The notes beneath the pieces were generated by a model. That model made no database searches and was not told where the DNA came from. It was given only the letters and a program-made list of their open reading frames with translations. From Desulfuromonadales bacterium (GTDB taxonomy: Bacteria > Desulfobacterota > Desulfuromonadia > Geobacterales > Pseudopelobacteraceae), in assembly GCA_013349405.1 (NCBI GenBank), contig DUZS01000012.1, positions 1 to 64,000 on the forward strand: a DNA stretch of 64,000 nucleotides, given 5' to 3'. Position 1 is the stretch's first letter. Each line of letters begins with the position of its first letter. The position numbers were made by a program, and so were the translations under genes. Positions 49,404 to 59,169 of this stretch are shown here, in pieces.

Positions 49404-50461
49404 TGCGGCTTTGCAGTGCCACCGCCAAATCTGATGCTCCGGAGTTTCTGCTGCATGCCGTTGACCCGAGCTCCCTCCATAATTCCGTGCGCCGTTTGTA
49501 CGCCTTGTTCACTATTTATGCAAAGACCTGCCCTGTGCCGTTACCCGCTCCCGGGTTAATTATAACTCCGGAGATACGCAACCAGTGCCAGTGCTACGTG
49601 CCGATTGACGAGGTTTCCCCGGTCTTTTATCGCTTATACCGCTCTGCTCTGACCTATCCCCCGATTCTCTCCAGCACTCCATTCCATAACGCCATGAGTT
49701 GGGCCGATGTTTTTGTCACCCTGCCTCAGAATGCCCAGTTCAGCGCTAATCCAGCGCGTCTCCTGGAAGCTCTGATGTCCGACCGCTCCCTGCTGATAGA
49801 ATTTTTGTTTGCCTCCTTCCTGCCCTCACGCTTCTATAACGGATTTTGCCGGTATCCGGGGCAGCAGGAATTTATCAGAAAATGGCTGATGGAGAAAAAC
49901 ATGAAACCGGTATGCTGTCTGGATGCCGCGTGTGGAACGGGAGAAGGGACATATGATCTGGCCTTCATGCTTGCAAAGTTGGGGTTTTCGCCTGAAGAGC
50001 TTCTCATTGATGGCTGGACGCTCGAGCCGTTGGAAGTCTGGTCAGCGGCAACGCGTCGTTTTCCGCACGACCGGCGGCGCGAAATCACGCTGAGAAAAAC
50101 GACTTCACCCCTCATGGAAAACAATTATATGCGCCGTATCATGTTCAGCTGCCGGGATATATTGAGCCCGGTATCACGTTCGGCTTCTTCTGCCGTTGGT
50201 GAACAGCGCGATTTCAACATTATCCTCTGCAACGGCCTGTTGGGTGGTCCGATTCTTCATGAAAAAGAGGAGTTAGAGCTGGCGATCGGCAACCTTGCGG
50301 AGTTGCTGGCTCCGGGCGGAATGCTGCTTGCTGCAGACAGCTTCCACGGCGGGTGGAAACAGCAATGCCCGCAGTCGGAACTGCGGGCATTATTTGAGAA
50401 ACATCACTTGAAATCGAGTGAGGCTGGAGAGGGGATCGGAGGACTAAAACCGTATCAATAG
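49403..50461 (+). CDS. SAM-dependent methyltransferase-like protein of unknown function
   Basis: CCLDAACGTGEGTYDLAFML (motif I-like), NIILCNGLLGGPILHE; start overlaps mqnE stop. Confidence 0.7.
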   Translation: MRLCSATAKSDAPEFLLHAVDPSSLHNSVRRLYALFTIYAKTCPVPLPAPGLIITPEIRNQCQCYVPIDEVSPVFYRLYRSALTYPPILSSTPFHNAMSWADVFVTLPQNAQFSANPARLLEALMSDRSLLIEFLFASFLPSRFYNGFCRYPGQQEFIRKWLMEKNMKPVCCLDAACGTGEGTYDLAFMLAKLGFSPEELLIDGWTLEPLEVWSAATRRFPHDRRREITLRKTTSPLMENNYMRRIMFSCRDILSPVSRSASSAVGEQRDFNIILCNGLLGGPILHEKEELELAIGNLAELLAPGGMLLAADSFHGGWKQQCPQSELRALFEKHHLKSSEAGEGIGGLKPYQ

Positions 50462-51427
50462 GCCGCCCCAGGTCAGGCCGCCGCCAAAGCCCATGGCAAG
50501 GATCAGGTGACCCGGTTTGATCGTGCCGTTGCGCAGATTTTCATCGAGCACCAGCGCCACAGAAGCTGCAGAAGTGTTGCCGCACCGGTCGAGATTGAGC
50601 AGGAAGCGTTCCTTGGGGAAACCACTCTTTTTTGAGATGAAGTCGATCATGCGCACATTGGCCTGATGAGGAATAATGTAGTCAAGATCTGCCGGAGTTA
50701 TCCCGGCTTTGGCACAGAGTGAATTAATAATGTCGGGAATGACATCGGTTGCAAATATATAGACCTGTTTGCCGGCCATCTGGAAATAAATCTCCCTGGC
50801 CTCTATCGTCGCAGCTGAAACAGGGCTGCGCGAACCGGATGAGGGGACCTGAATCAGCGGCCACCCCTTGCCGTCACTGCGCATATAGGTATGCTGCACG
50901 CCGTTTTCGGCATCACCACCGCTGCTTAAAATAGCCGCACCGGCGCCGTCGCCAAAGAGCGGGCAACTGTTTTTATCATTAAAATCGAGAATTTTAGAGT
51001 AGGTATCGGCACCGATCGCCATGACGGTCTTGTATTTTCCGCACTTGATGAAGTTGTCGGCGATTTCAAGCGCATAGACGAAGCTGGAGCAGACGGCATT
51101 GATATCGAAGGCAAAGGCGTTTTTCGCGCCGATATTCTCCTGGACAATACAGCCGGTAGAGGGAAGGCTCATATCAGGAGTTGACGTGCCGACAACAATG
51201 CAGTCGATTTCGGAGGCGTTAATGCCGGCGGCCTCCAGAGCATTTTTTGCGGCAATTGTGGCAAGGTCAGAGGTCGCCTGATCTTCGTGGGCAAAGCGTC
51301 TCTCGCGGATGCCGGTGCGACTGAAAATCCATTCGTCCGCATTTTCTACCAGATAGTCAAAATGACTGTTGGGTATGACCCGATCCGGCAGGCATGAGCC
51401 GCTTCCGATGATTTTTGAAATTATCAT
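50444..51427 (-). CDS. fabH: Beta-ketoacyl-ACP synthase III (FabH)
   Basis: AFDINAVCSSFVYALEIAD active Cys; IIPHQANVRMID; LDRCGNTSAASV. Confidence 0.96.
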   Translation of the reverse strand: MIISKIIGSGSCLPDRVIPNSHFDYLVENADEWIFSRTGIRERRFAHEDQATSDLATIAAKNALEAAGINASEIDCIVVGTSTPDMSLPSTGCIVQENIGAKNAFAFDINAVCSSFVYALEIADNFIKCGKYKTVMAIGADTYSKILDFNDKNSCPLFGDGAGAAILSSGGDAENGVQHTYMRSDGKGWPLIQVPSSGSRSPVSAATIEAREIYFQMAGKQVYIFATDVIPDIINSLCAKAGITPADLDYIIPHQANVRMIDFISKKSGFPKERFLLNLDRCGNTSAASVALVLDENLRNGTIKPGHLILAMGFGGGLTWGGLLIRF

Positions 51428-51535
51428 TTTTCCCCCGATGTTTCTCGAACAGGCTGCGCGGATTTTGTTTTAATTAATATGGGCACCATTGCATAAAATA
51501 ACGTCGTTTGTCAAGGAGGCAGCTTTGATATCGGC

Positions 51536-51859
51536 CTACCGTTCCACTTTAGCCCGGAGTATATCGACAACAGAAAACGTCCAGACCAGAAAAAATGCTG
51601 CCAATACCGCTTTACCGAAACCGGTGCTGTCATCAAGCGACTTCATTACTTCAGTCGGCGTTATGCTGATTGCACCACCGGCTATCTGTGCAGCGATCAG
51701 CGGTGAAAGCCCCCGCAGCAGAACGAAAAGTCCAAGCACCAGTATCAGATTGACGATCACGATTATAATCCCGCCGATGGTCTTGCGCCCGAGATAGAGC
51801 TGCCCGAGTCCCGGCAGTACCAGGGCAGAAAGCAGCAGTGCCGATATTTTTCTGTTCAC
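51536..51859 (-). CDS. Small membrane protein
   Basis: Likely GTG start VNRKISALLLSALVLPGLGQLYLGRKTIGGII after GAGGAG; TM segments. Confidence 0.7.
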   Translation of the reverse strand: MNRKISALLLSALVLPGLGQLYLGRKTIGGIIIVIVNLILVLGLFVLLRGLSPLIAAQIAGGAISITPTEVMKSLDDSTGFGKAVLAAFFLVWTFSVVDILRAKVER

Positions 51860-51966
51860 GATCAGTTTCTCCTCTTTGTACCGGACTGGAAGTTTCTGTT
51901 TTGACTTTGGGAGCGCATTAAGGCATAGTAAGCACACTTTTACCCTGTACTAATGGGAGCATTACG

Positions 51967-52293
51967 ATGGTTTTAATAGCAAATATTCTGCTGGCGCTTG
52001 CCAAGCTGGTTGAGTTGGCAAGCGGGTTGCTGACGCTTTACAAATATATTCTCCTGGCAAGTGTTATTGTCTCGTGGGTTAATGCCGACCCCTACAACCC
52101 CCTGGTCAACTTTATCCACCGTGTTACGGAACCGGTACTGAGGAGGATCCGTCAGCATATGCCTGATACCGGAATGCTTGATGTGTCGCCAATTGTTGCT
52201 TTTGCGGCAATATACGTGCTTCAGATTGTCCTGTTTGATACCGCCTATCATTACCTGATTAGTATGAGTATGTCCCTTAAGATGGGGCCGTAA
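51967..52293 (+). CDS. YggT family membrane protein
   Basis: YILLASVIVSWVNADPYNPLVNFIHRVTEPVLRRIRQHMPDTGMLDVSPIV. Confidence 0.9.
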   Translation: MVLIANILLALAKLVELASGLLTLYKYILLASVIVSWVNADPYNPLVNFIHRVTEPVLRRIRQHMPDTGMLDVSPIVAFAAIYVLQIVLFDTAYHYLISMSMSLKMGP

Positions 52294-52357
52294 CGTATCG
52301 CATTCGCTGTGTACCTGATTCAGGGCCGCACTTTTTGCCGAGCATAAAACCGCAAAA

Positions 52358-52386
52358 AAAAACCCCGGAGAATATCCGGGGTTTTT
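52358..52386. terminator. Intrinsic terminator of cspA
   Basis: AAAAACCCCGG-AGAATAT-CCGGGGTTTTT. Confidence 0.8.
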
Positions 52387-52408
52387 CGGTTCTGATTGGA
52401 GCCTGAGC

Positions 52409-52609
52409 TTAAATTCTTGTTACGTTCGCGGCCTGAAGCCCTTTCGGACCCTTTGTTACGTCAAAAGTTACTCTATCACCTTCTGCAAGGGATTTGAAAC
52501 CTTCGCCTGCGATTGCGGAGAAATGGCAGAATACATCTTCGCCACCTTCCTGCTCAAGAAATCCAAAACCCTTGCTGTCATTAAACCATTTTACTGTTCC
52601 GTTTACCAT
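52409..52609 (-). CDS. cspA: Cold shock protein
   Basis: [30 protein letters not shown]. Confidence 0.97.
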   Translation of the reverse strand: MVNGTVKWFNDSKGFGFLEQEGGEDVFCHFSAIAGEGFKSLAEGDRVTFDVTKGPKGLQAANVTRI

Positions 52610-52674
52610 GTGCTTACTTCTCCTGATTCTTCTTAATGATTTTACCCGGATATATCCGAATTTTCAACAAGCTA

Positions 52675-53634
52675 TCAGTTACCATAACACTCTGTCAAGC
52701 AAAATAAGTTATGATCAATCTTTTTTTTGATAATTTCCTCTGCCTGAGTAAAATGATCACCGCTGCCATCAATCCAGTTAATGGCAACACCATGCCGCTC
52801 TATCCTTCGGAACCAGTTTCCCTGCTTTTTGGCGAAATCATGGATTGCACTGTTCAGCTTCTGAAGCATGTCATTTCTCGCTATGGCACCCTGAAGATAG
52901 GAACCGACATAGCGGTATTCAAGTCCATAATAATCGAGCCGCTCCCAGGATATGCCGCTGGCAAGGAGACATGCAACCTCTTCTATCAAACCATTCTCAA
53001 GACGTTCTTTCAGGCGGGTGGTTATCCTCTGTCGCAACAATTCGCGCTCCCACCTGATGCCAATAACTACGGAATGTACCTGAGGCCGGGGTACAGTCGC
53101 AGCATCTTGTGCCAATTCCGCACGGGCAATTTCGATCGCCCGGACCGTACGCTCCCGATCAAGCAGATCAGTGCTGTTGTGCAGAGTCGCTTTGAGACGC
53201 CATAACTCCTCTGCCAGATCAGCGTCACTCTTCAGTGCCAGATCACTCCGCAGAGCGTCGTCCTTCGGTACTTCAACCATCCGGTAACCACGCAGTGCTG
53301 CATCCAGATACAGACCGCTGCCGCCGCAGAGAATCGGAAGCGCCTTCCGGGTGGAAATGTCAGCTACGGCGCTCAAAAATCTGCGCTGGAACTCAAAGAC
53401 GCTGAACTCTTCGCCGGCATCCAGAATATCGATCAGATGGTATGGGATCTGACCATATTCGTGGAGATCCTTACCGCTGCCTATGTCCATGCCGCGAAAA
53501 ACCTGGCGCGAATCAGCAGAAATGATCTCTCCGCCATATTTTTCCGCCAGAGCGGCGGCCAGGCGCGTCTTCCCCGATGCCGTCGGACCGAGTATGGTAA
53601 GAATATTGTGAGATATTTCTGCTTCACTCATCAT
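52675..53634 (-). CDS. miaA: tRNA dimethylallyltransferase MiaA
   Basis: ILGPTASGKTRLAAALAEKYGGEIISADSRQVFRGMDIGSGKD. Confidence 0.96.
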   Translation of the reverse strand: MMSEAEISHNILTILGPTASGKTRLAAALAEKYGGEIISADSRQVFRGMDIGSGKDLHEYGQIPYHLIDILDAGEEFSVFEFQRRFLSAVADISTRKALPILCGGSGLYLDAALRGYRMVEVPKDDALRSDLALKSDADLAEELWRLKATLHNSTDLLDRERTVRAIEIARAELAQDAATVPRPQVHSVVIGIRWERELLRQRITTRLKERLENGLIEEVACLLASGISWERLDYYGLEYRYVGSYLQGAIARNDMLQKLNSAIHDFAKKQGNWFRRIERHGVAINWIDGSGDHFTQAEEIIKKKIDHNLFCLTECYGN

Positions 53635-55465
53635 GCAGGCCTCTGTATACGGTTTCCGCAGTTGTCCGGTTGAAGCCCGGTACGGTCATGATATCTTCCA
53701 CGGAGGCCTCCCTCAGGCGCTGGAGACTGGCGAAATGCCTTAATAGCGTTGTGCGGCGTTTCGGGCCAATTCCGGGAACGCTGTCAATTCCCGATGCAAT
53801 GCCTTCCCTGCTGCGCAGCTTCCGGTGATAGCCGATAGCGAAGCGGTGCGCCTCATTGCGGACAGCTGCCAGCAGCAGCAGCGGCTTTGAATTCTGGCGC
53901 AGCACGACCGGATTCTTTCTACCGGGCAGAAAGACCCGTTCAGCACTTTTTTCTGCCGTTTCTGCAGAAGTGTCATGGCTAACGCGGCTTTTGGCCAGCG
54001 ATACCAGATCAAAACTCCCTGACAGCCCAAGTTCGGCAAGTATCTCCTGCACGGCATGCAACTGGCCTACCCCGCCGTCAACAATGACAAGATCAGGCCC
54101 GCTCTCTTTGTCATACGTTTCGGCACGAAAGCGTCGCTGCATAATCTCCCGGAGCATGGCAAAATCATCCTGACCTTCAACGGTTTTGATGCGGTAATGG
54201 CGATAGCTGCTCCGGTCAGCCATGCCGCCGGTGAACACGGCGCAACTGCCCACCGAAAAACGGCCCTGAATGGTGGAAATATCATAGCACTCAATCCGCC
54301 TGGGAAGCCGGCTCAAATGGAGCAGCCGGGAGATTTCGGCCAGAACCGCTGCAGCGGTCGCCTGTTCGTCACCACGCTCCCGGTATGCAGAGGCGGCATT
54401 TTTGCCGGCAAGGGCAACCAGTTCCCGTTTGGTGCCGCGCTGCGGGAGGGTAAGCAGCACCTTGCTCCCCTTCAGTTCGCCGAGCAGCTCGGCCAGTGTT
54501 CCCCCTTCTTCAATGGCACGCGGGAGAAGTATCTCTTCAGGAATAAAAACCGTGCCGGTGTAATACTGCAGCAGAAATGCCGAGATGGCGGCGGCATCGT
54601 CCAGTTCCCAGGAAAAGGAGAGCTGATGGGTGCCGGAGAGGACTCCGGCACGAATAAAGAGCAGCGCAATTTCAATGCTGCTCTCATTTCGATAGAAGCC
54701 GACGACATCACTGTCGCCGCCGCGCAGTACGACTTTCTGCTTCTCGACGGTCACTTCAATTGACCGGAGCAGATTGCGCCAGCGGGCGGCCTCTTCATAG
54801 AGCATATGCTCTGAGGCATCGTTCATGCGCCGCTTGAATTGTGCAACAAGCAGCCGACCTTTCCCCTCAAGAAAAAGCATCGCGCCCTCGACCAGAGCAG
54901 CATACGCCTCCCGCGTAATCAAGTGATGGCAGGGCGCGCTGCACTGGCCGATCTGGTGGTAGAGGCAGGGGCGCTTGCGGGACATGCAGGCAGCGAGCGG
55001 GTAGTGACGGAGGGGAAACATCCGGATCATCTGGCGAAGGACATCCCGTGCGGCAGAACCGGAGGAATAGGGGCCGAAATAACGAGCCCCGTCATGAGGG
55101 CGCTTACGAACGACCGTAAAACGTGCAAACTCCTCCTGCGGATCAATGCGCAGAGAAAAATAGGTTTTGTCGTCTTTGAGATTGAGGTTGTAGCGGGGGT
55201 GGTGCTGCTTGATAAGCGTGTTTTCAAGGAGCAACGCCTCTTTTTCCGTGTCTGTCAGCACAACCTCAATATCGACAACCTTGGCCATCAGAAATTTGAT
55301 TTGATAGCGCGCATCGCCAGCCTGTTTAAAATAAGAGCGCACCCGCTGCCGGAGATTGCGAGCCTTGCCGACATAGATTATTTCACCGGAGGCATCCCGC
55401 ATCAGGTAGACGCCGGGAGAGGACGGAAATTGCTGAACCTTGTTTTCGAGAGTCATGGAGGACAT
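53624..55465 (-). CDS. uvrC: Excinuclease ABC subunit C (UvrC)
   Basis: GIY-YIG N-terminus FPSSPGVYLMRDASGEIIYVGKARNLRQRVRSYF; HhH C-terminus. Confidence 0.97.
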   Translation of the reverse strand: MSSMTLENKVQQFPSSPGVYLMRDASGEIIYVGKARNLRQRVRSYFKQAGDARYQIKFLMAKVVDIEVVLTDTEKEALLLENTLIKQHHPRYNLNLKDDKTYFSLRIDPQEEFARFTVVRKRPHDGARYFGPYSSGSAARDVLRQMIRMFPLRHYPLAACMSRKRPCLYHQIGQCSAPCHHLITREAYAALVEGAMLFLEGKGRLLVAQFKRRMNDASEHMLYEEAARWRNLLRSIEVTVEKQKVVLRGGDSDVVGFYRNESSIEIALLFIRAGVLSGTHQLSFSWELDDAAAISAFLLQYYTGTVFIPEEILLPRAIEEGGTLAELLGELKGSKVLLTLPQRGTKRELVALAGKNAASAYRERGDEQATAAAVLAEISRLLHLSRLPRRIECYDISTIQGRFSVGSCAVFTGGMADRSSYRHYRIKTVEGQDDFAMLREIMQRRFRAETYDKESGPDLVIVDGGVGQLHAVQEILAELGLSGSFDLVSLAKSRVSHDTSAETAEKSAERVFLPGRKNPVVLRQNSKPLLLLAAVRNEAHRFAIGYHRKLRSREGIASGIDSVPGIGPKRRTTLLRHFASLQRLREASVEDIMTVPGFNRTTAETVYRGLHDE

Positions 55466-55601
55466 TCTACCTGTTTGCCTCCGGAATGTGAAGAGGCATC
55501 CTTTACGCAGGATCTGCCCTTTTATAGATTTGCGCGAGAAAAGGAATGAGAGGCGCGGTAGAGGCTCAGGTAACCCGATTAAAAAGGAGTGCCAGCTACC
55601 G

Positions 55602-55930
55602 TTATTGGCACAGCGGCCTTAACCGGCGCAACCACGACAAACTGATGGCAGAAAAGGTCAGCTTATAGGTGCCGGCTGCCGGCGTCTGGGTGCCGGGGAC
55701 AACGGTCGTTGGTGTGGTCAGTTTATGTCGCCTCTGCGAATGCCGCAGGCACCACCGCCGGCAATTGTTGCGGTAGTTGCTGGCTTGGCTACATACCCTG
55801 TACTGCTGTTGCCGCCGCTGACGAAGCGTCCGGCGTTGCTGGTTAAATTGGGGCTGTTCATGGTGGTTGCCAGCGCCGTCGTTGCACACACAAGTACGGC
55901 AGCGAGTGCTGAGATAATCTGCTGTTTCAT
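55602..55930 (-). pseudogene. Secreted hypothetical protein, apparently frameshifted
   Basis: MKQQIISALAAVLVCATTALATTMNSPNL signal peptide in one frame, TPTTVVPGTQTPAAGTYKLTFSAISLSWLRR in another. Confidence 0.45.
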
Positions 55931-56020
55931 AACCGGTTCCTCCGGTACTATTTATATGCTTGCTATATAAGACACTTTTTCATATCATAAAATCAGATTA
56001 TCTGATTCTGGGAGGTACTC

Positions 56021-56284
56021 ATGCAGACAATTACCGCAACCGATCTTTCCCGCAATTTTCGCGTCATGCTCAATCGAGTCGAATTCCAGCACGAAGAGTT
56101 GTTAATCGTTCGCAATAATTTCCCTGTCGCCCGGCTTATTCCCGGCCCTGCAACCATGACTGCCGCTGAAGCATTTGGCGACCTCTATCGTACTCTGCCT
56201 GCGGATGCGGGTAAAACCTGGCTTACCGACAGTCGCCTTGACGATAACTGTGACAGCGAGGTGCGTGATCCATGGGTTTCCTGA
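56021..56284 (+). CDS. Phd/YefM-type antitoxin
   Basis: MQTITATDLSRNFRVMLNRVEFQHEELLIVRNNFPVARLIPG; overlaps PIN toxin ORF. Confidence 0.85.
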   Translation: MQTITATDLSRNFRVMLNRVEFQHEELLIVRNNFPVARLIPGPATMTAAEAFGDLYRTLPADAGKTWLTDSRLDDNCDSEVRDPWVS

Positions 56285-56676
56285 TTGATACCTGTATCTG
56301 GATTGATGTCGAGCAGGGAAACCTTGCCCCTGCTGATATTGTTGCCGTCACCGGAGTAGAGCCGGTCTATCTCTCTCCGGTCACCATCGCCGAGCTGAAA
56401 TTCGGTGCCGAATGTGCGGCAACACCGGCGATCCGCCAGCAACGCCTGGCTTCGCTTGCCAGAATACGGGTTAAACCGGTTCTGCGGATTGATGAAACCA
56501 CCGGAGAAATCTTTGGTTCGCTTGCCGCTCAATTGAAAGCCGGTGGAAAGAATCCGCGGCCCCGCATACAGGATCTCTGGCTTGCCAGTCAGGCGGTTCA
56601 GCATGGTTTTTCGCTCCTTACCCGCAATGTAAAAGATTTTGCTGACATTCCGGGGTTAGTTGTAGTGACGGTGTAA
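56272..56676 (+). CDS. vapC: VapC-like PIN domain toxin
   Basis: MGFLIDTCIWIDVEQG; acidic residues and RPRIQDLWLASQAVQHGFSLLTRNVKDFADIPGL. Confidence 0.9.
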   Translation: MGFLIDTCIWIDVEQGNLAPADIVAVTGVEPVYLSPVTIAELKFGAECAATPAIRQQRLASLARIRVKPVLRIDETTGEIFGSLAAQLKAGGKNPRPRIQDLWLASQAVQHGFSLLTRNVKDFADIPGLVVVTV

Positions 56677-56754
56677 TTCTTCAAATGCTGTCAATCTTGT
56701 CATCATTCATCATCTGTGCTACCGTATTTTCACCAAAAGTGAGGAGGCGACATC

Positions 56755-56985
56755 ATGCCAACAGCACAAAAAAATCAACTTCAGCACCATTTGGTCGAGA
56801 CATTCTCTACCCTTACCTCTCCACAAAAACGTGAAGTTATTGATTTTGCGGAATTCGTCGCCAAGCGTGGCAGAGCAACAAAGCCAGTAAAGCGAGCCAC
56901 CGGTTCACTTGAGGCTCTTTTTGACATCGCGACTGATTGCAAGGACACTGATCTTTCCACCAGGCATGATGAATATCTAACCTAG
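56755..56985 (+). CDS. DUF2281-like small protein (orphan antitoxin candidate)
   Basis: LVETFSTLTSPQKREVIDFAEFVAKRG. Confidence 0.65.
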   Translation: MPTAQKNQLQHHLVETFSTLTSPQKREVIDFAEFVAKRGRATKPVKRATGSLEALFDIATDCKDTDLSTRHDEYLT

Positions 56986-57459
56986 CGCCAGTTCTTGCAA
57001 CAGGGCCTTCTATACTCCCAGGCCAATATTCCCTGTAAGATTTCCGCCCAAGATATCTGGTTCAAGTGTCTTATGGCTCAATGTCTTTTTAGCCCCACGA
57101 TATTCTGCCCATTGCTCAGATTCTGCATTCTTAGCCATCACGAGGATGGGTGTAATAAAATATTCCCAAACTGATTGAGACAACTGCAAAAAACGTTACC
57201 GTTATGCCGAAAATTCGCACAATGGCATTGAAGATGCACCAATGGAGACGTTCATTATATCCGCGCATTAAATGCTAACGACGAAATTTTCAGGGTTTTT
57301 ATCATTTGGTATTTTTCTCAGATAACGGGCATGAAGTTGACCCGCCGTCTTTTGGGCGGATCTAACTTTCTGGTTGGAAATTCGCCTTTCTTGCCTTTGC
57401 CTTGCTGCTTTTTCTGTCTTTTTGAATGATTCTGTGGGGATATTTAGTAGCAGCATTTT

Positions 57460-57756
57460 CTAGGCAAGTTCTACTTTCAAACGTTTTCCAAGTGCCAGAG
57501 CTGCCCTTTCGAGAGTCTGTAATGTTACGGAAACATTCCCAGGGTCGAGCAATCTGTCAAGTGCCGAGCGGCTTGTGTGCATTTTGTGTGCAAGTGCAGT
57601 TTTTGAGAGATTTGATTTCTGCATCTCCTGCTCAATTTGATACGCGACAACTCGCTTGATTGCTGTGGCCTCCACGTCAGCCAGCAAACCTTCCTCTTGC
57701 AGAAAATCGTCAAAGTTTGATCCCGAGTGAATGTTGTTCATTGTTTGTTCCTCCAA
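57460..57756 (-). CDS. higA: HigA-like XRE antitoxin
   Basis: MQKSNLSKTALAHKMHTSRSALDRLLDPGNVSVTLQTLERAALALGKRLKVEL; overlaps upstream toxin. Confidence 0.87.
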   Translation of the reverse strand: MEEQTMNNIHSGSNFDDFLQEEGLLADVEATAIKRVVAYQIEQEMQKSNLSKTALAHKMHTSRSALDRLLDPGNVSVTLQTLERAALALGKRLKVELA

Positions 57757-58094
57757 TAGTTACCGAGTCTTACTGTTGCCGTTTTGAGTTCGTTTAGTGG
57801 TGTCTTATTTGATTTCTTGATGAATCCATGAAGCAGAATCATCTGGCTTCCATCGACGGTGAATAAAACCCGCGCTATGCCGTCCGGCAATGATGAGCGG
57901 ACTTCCCACAGGTTCTTGTCCATTTTTCTGATAAGCGGCATTCCCAAAGGCCAGCCAAGTTGAGCTGTTTTGATGTCTTCACCAATAATTCGCTTATCGT
58001 CTCGGGGAAGTCCTTTCAGCCAGTCACGTACCGGCTCATTTCCGGCATCGGTACGATAAAAGTTCACAGTAAGGATGAAATTGGTCTGTTCCAC
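57738..58094 (-). CDS. higB: HigB/Gp49-like RelE-superfamily toxin
   Basis: YRTDAGNEPVRDWLKGLPRDDKRIIGEDIKTAQLGWPLGMPLIRKMDKNLWEVRSSLPDGIARVLF. Confidence 0.9.
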   Translation of the reverse strand: MEQTNFILTVNFYRTDAGNEPVRDWLKGLPRDDKRIIGEDIKTAQLGWPLGMPLIRKMDKNLWEVRSSLPDGIARVLFTVDGSQMILLHGFIKKSNKTPLNELKTATVRLGNYWRNKQ

Positions 58095-58131
58095 GTCAAC
58101 AGTGTACCATAATTGGTGCAGCCTTCAACAA

Positions 58132-58162
58132 AATAATGGCCGGGGCTTGCCCGGCCATTATT
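58132..58162. terminator. Strong hairpin
   Basis: AATAATGGCCGGG-GCTTG-CCCGGCCATTATT perfect 13-bp stem. Confidence 0.65.
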
Positions 58163-58191
58163 AATAGGGAGAATGTCCCTCTTTTCGCCGT

Positions 58192-58243
58192 GAGGCAGAG
58201 GAAACGCCAGTCGCCTACGGGCTCCTTCTGTTTCCTCTGCCTC
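58192..58243. repeat. 14-bp inverted repeat, third hairpin of a structured element
   Basis: GAGGCAGAGGAAAC...GTTTCCTCTGCCTC perfect arms; AGGGA-GAATG-TCCCT lies between it and 58132-58162. Confidence 0.65.
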
Positions 58244-58400
58244 TCTAAAACCCTCAACTTGCTACTCTCAAGTGAGGTAATAAATCGGGAATTATAATAC
58301 CACATTAAGCGCAGTTTAAAAAGGTCCACTTCGGGCGAATCTAAACTTTCATTAAAAAGTTTAGATTCATCCAGACGGTATCAATGCAGAGATGATTCGT

Positions 58401-58715
58401 TCAAATCAAGGCCTGAATTCCCTTACGATCAAGAATATTCAATAATTTTTGTGAAGGGCCGCCGGGGTGTTTTTCACCAATCTCCCATTTCTGAATCGTG
58501 GACAAGCTCGTGTTCAGTATAGACGCCATGACCGCCTGGCTAATTCGGTACCGTTCCCGTAGTGATTTTATCTGTTCGGATGAATAATCGGGAACCGGTG
58601 GAACACATAGAGTGTCGTAACGCTCCATTGATTGTTTACTAACAATGCCAAGACGGCAAAGGTCGGACGCAGTTTCATGTACAGCGTCAAGGATGCTACT
58701 GGTTTGCTTCCTCAT
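58401..58715 (-). CDS. XRE family antitoxin-like regulator
   Basis: EQIKSLRERYRISQAVMASILNTSLSTIQKWEIGEKHPGGPSQKLLNIL. Confidence 0.88.
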   Translation of the reverse strand: MRKQTSSILDAVHETASDLCRLGIVSKQSMERYDTLCVPPVPDYSSEQIKSLRERYRISQAVMASILNTSLSTIQKWEIGEKHPGGPSQKLLNILDRKGIQALI

Positions 58716-59076
58716 CGTTTACCTCCAGTAAGGCACCATCAATAACTGCTTGTCGGATCTGTTCTTCTTTCATGGAAAGAAGGTCGTCGGCAAGTAACTG
58801 AAGAGCCTCAAGTTCTTTTGTTGAAATATTCGCCCGTTCGTTTTTCTCAAATCCAAACACGAAAAACCATCGATTATTACGGTTGGTAGCCAACAATGTT
58901 CGAACGCTACCGCTTTTGCCTCTTCCCGGCAGTGCAATTCTTTTTTTGTAGACGCCACCACCGAGATCAGCGTCAACAAGTCCCATCACCATCTCTGCTA
59001 CTGCATGGCATAACAACTTATCGACCAATCCCGCCTTACGAGCCCAACGATCAAATTTTCGGGTTTTGATAATCAT
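58696..59076 (-). CDS. RelE-type toxin
   Basis: KTRKFDRWARKAGLVDKLLCHAVAEMVMGLVDADLGGGVYKKRIALPGRGKSGSVRTLLATNRNNRWFFVFGFEKNERANIS. Confidence 0.9.
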   Translation of the reverse strand: MIIKTRKFDRWARKAGLVDKLLCHAVAEMVMGLVDADLGGGVYKKRIALPGRGKSGSVRTLLATNRNNRWFFVFGFEKNERANISTKELEALQLLADDLLSMKEEQIRQAVIDGALLEVNDEEANQ

Positions 59077-59169
59077 GTCGTCAATATAGCACTAAGTGAT
59101 ACCAAGTTCAACTTAATGCTTGATTGAGTCAGCATCTTTCTCCCGACGTTACGCCGTAATCCCCAACAT

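Noticed and set aside
57268-57456. 62-aa Lys/Arg-rich ORF downstream of higA
   Set aside because: Short, low-complexity, no ribosome-binding site or family signature; not reported as a CDS.
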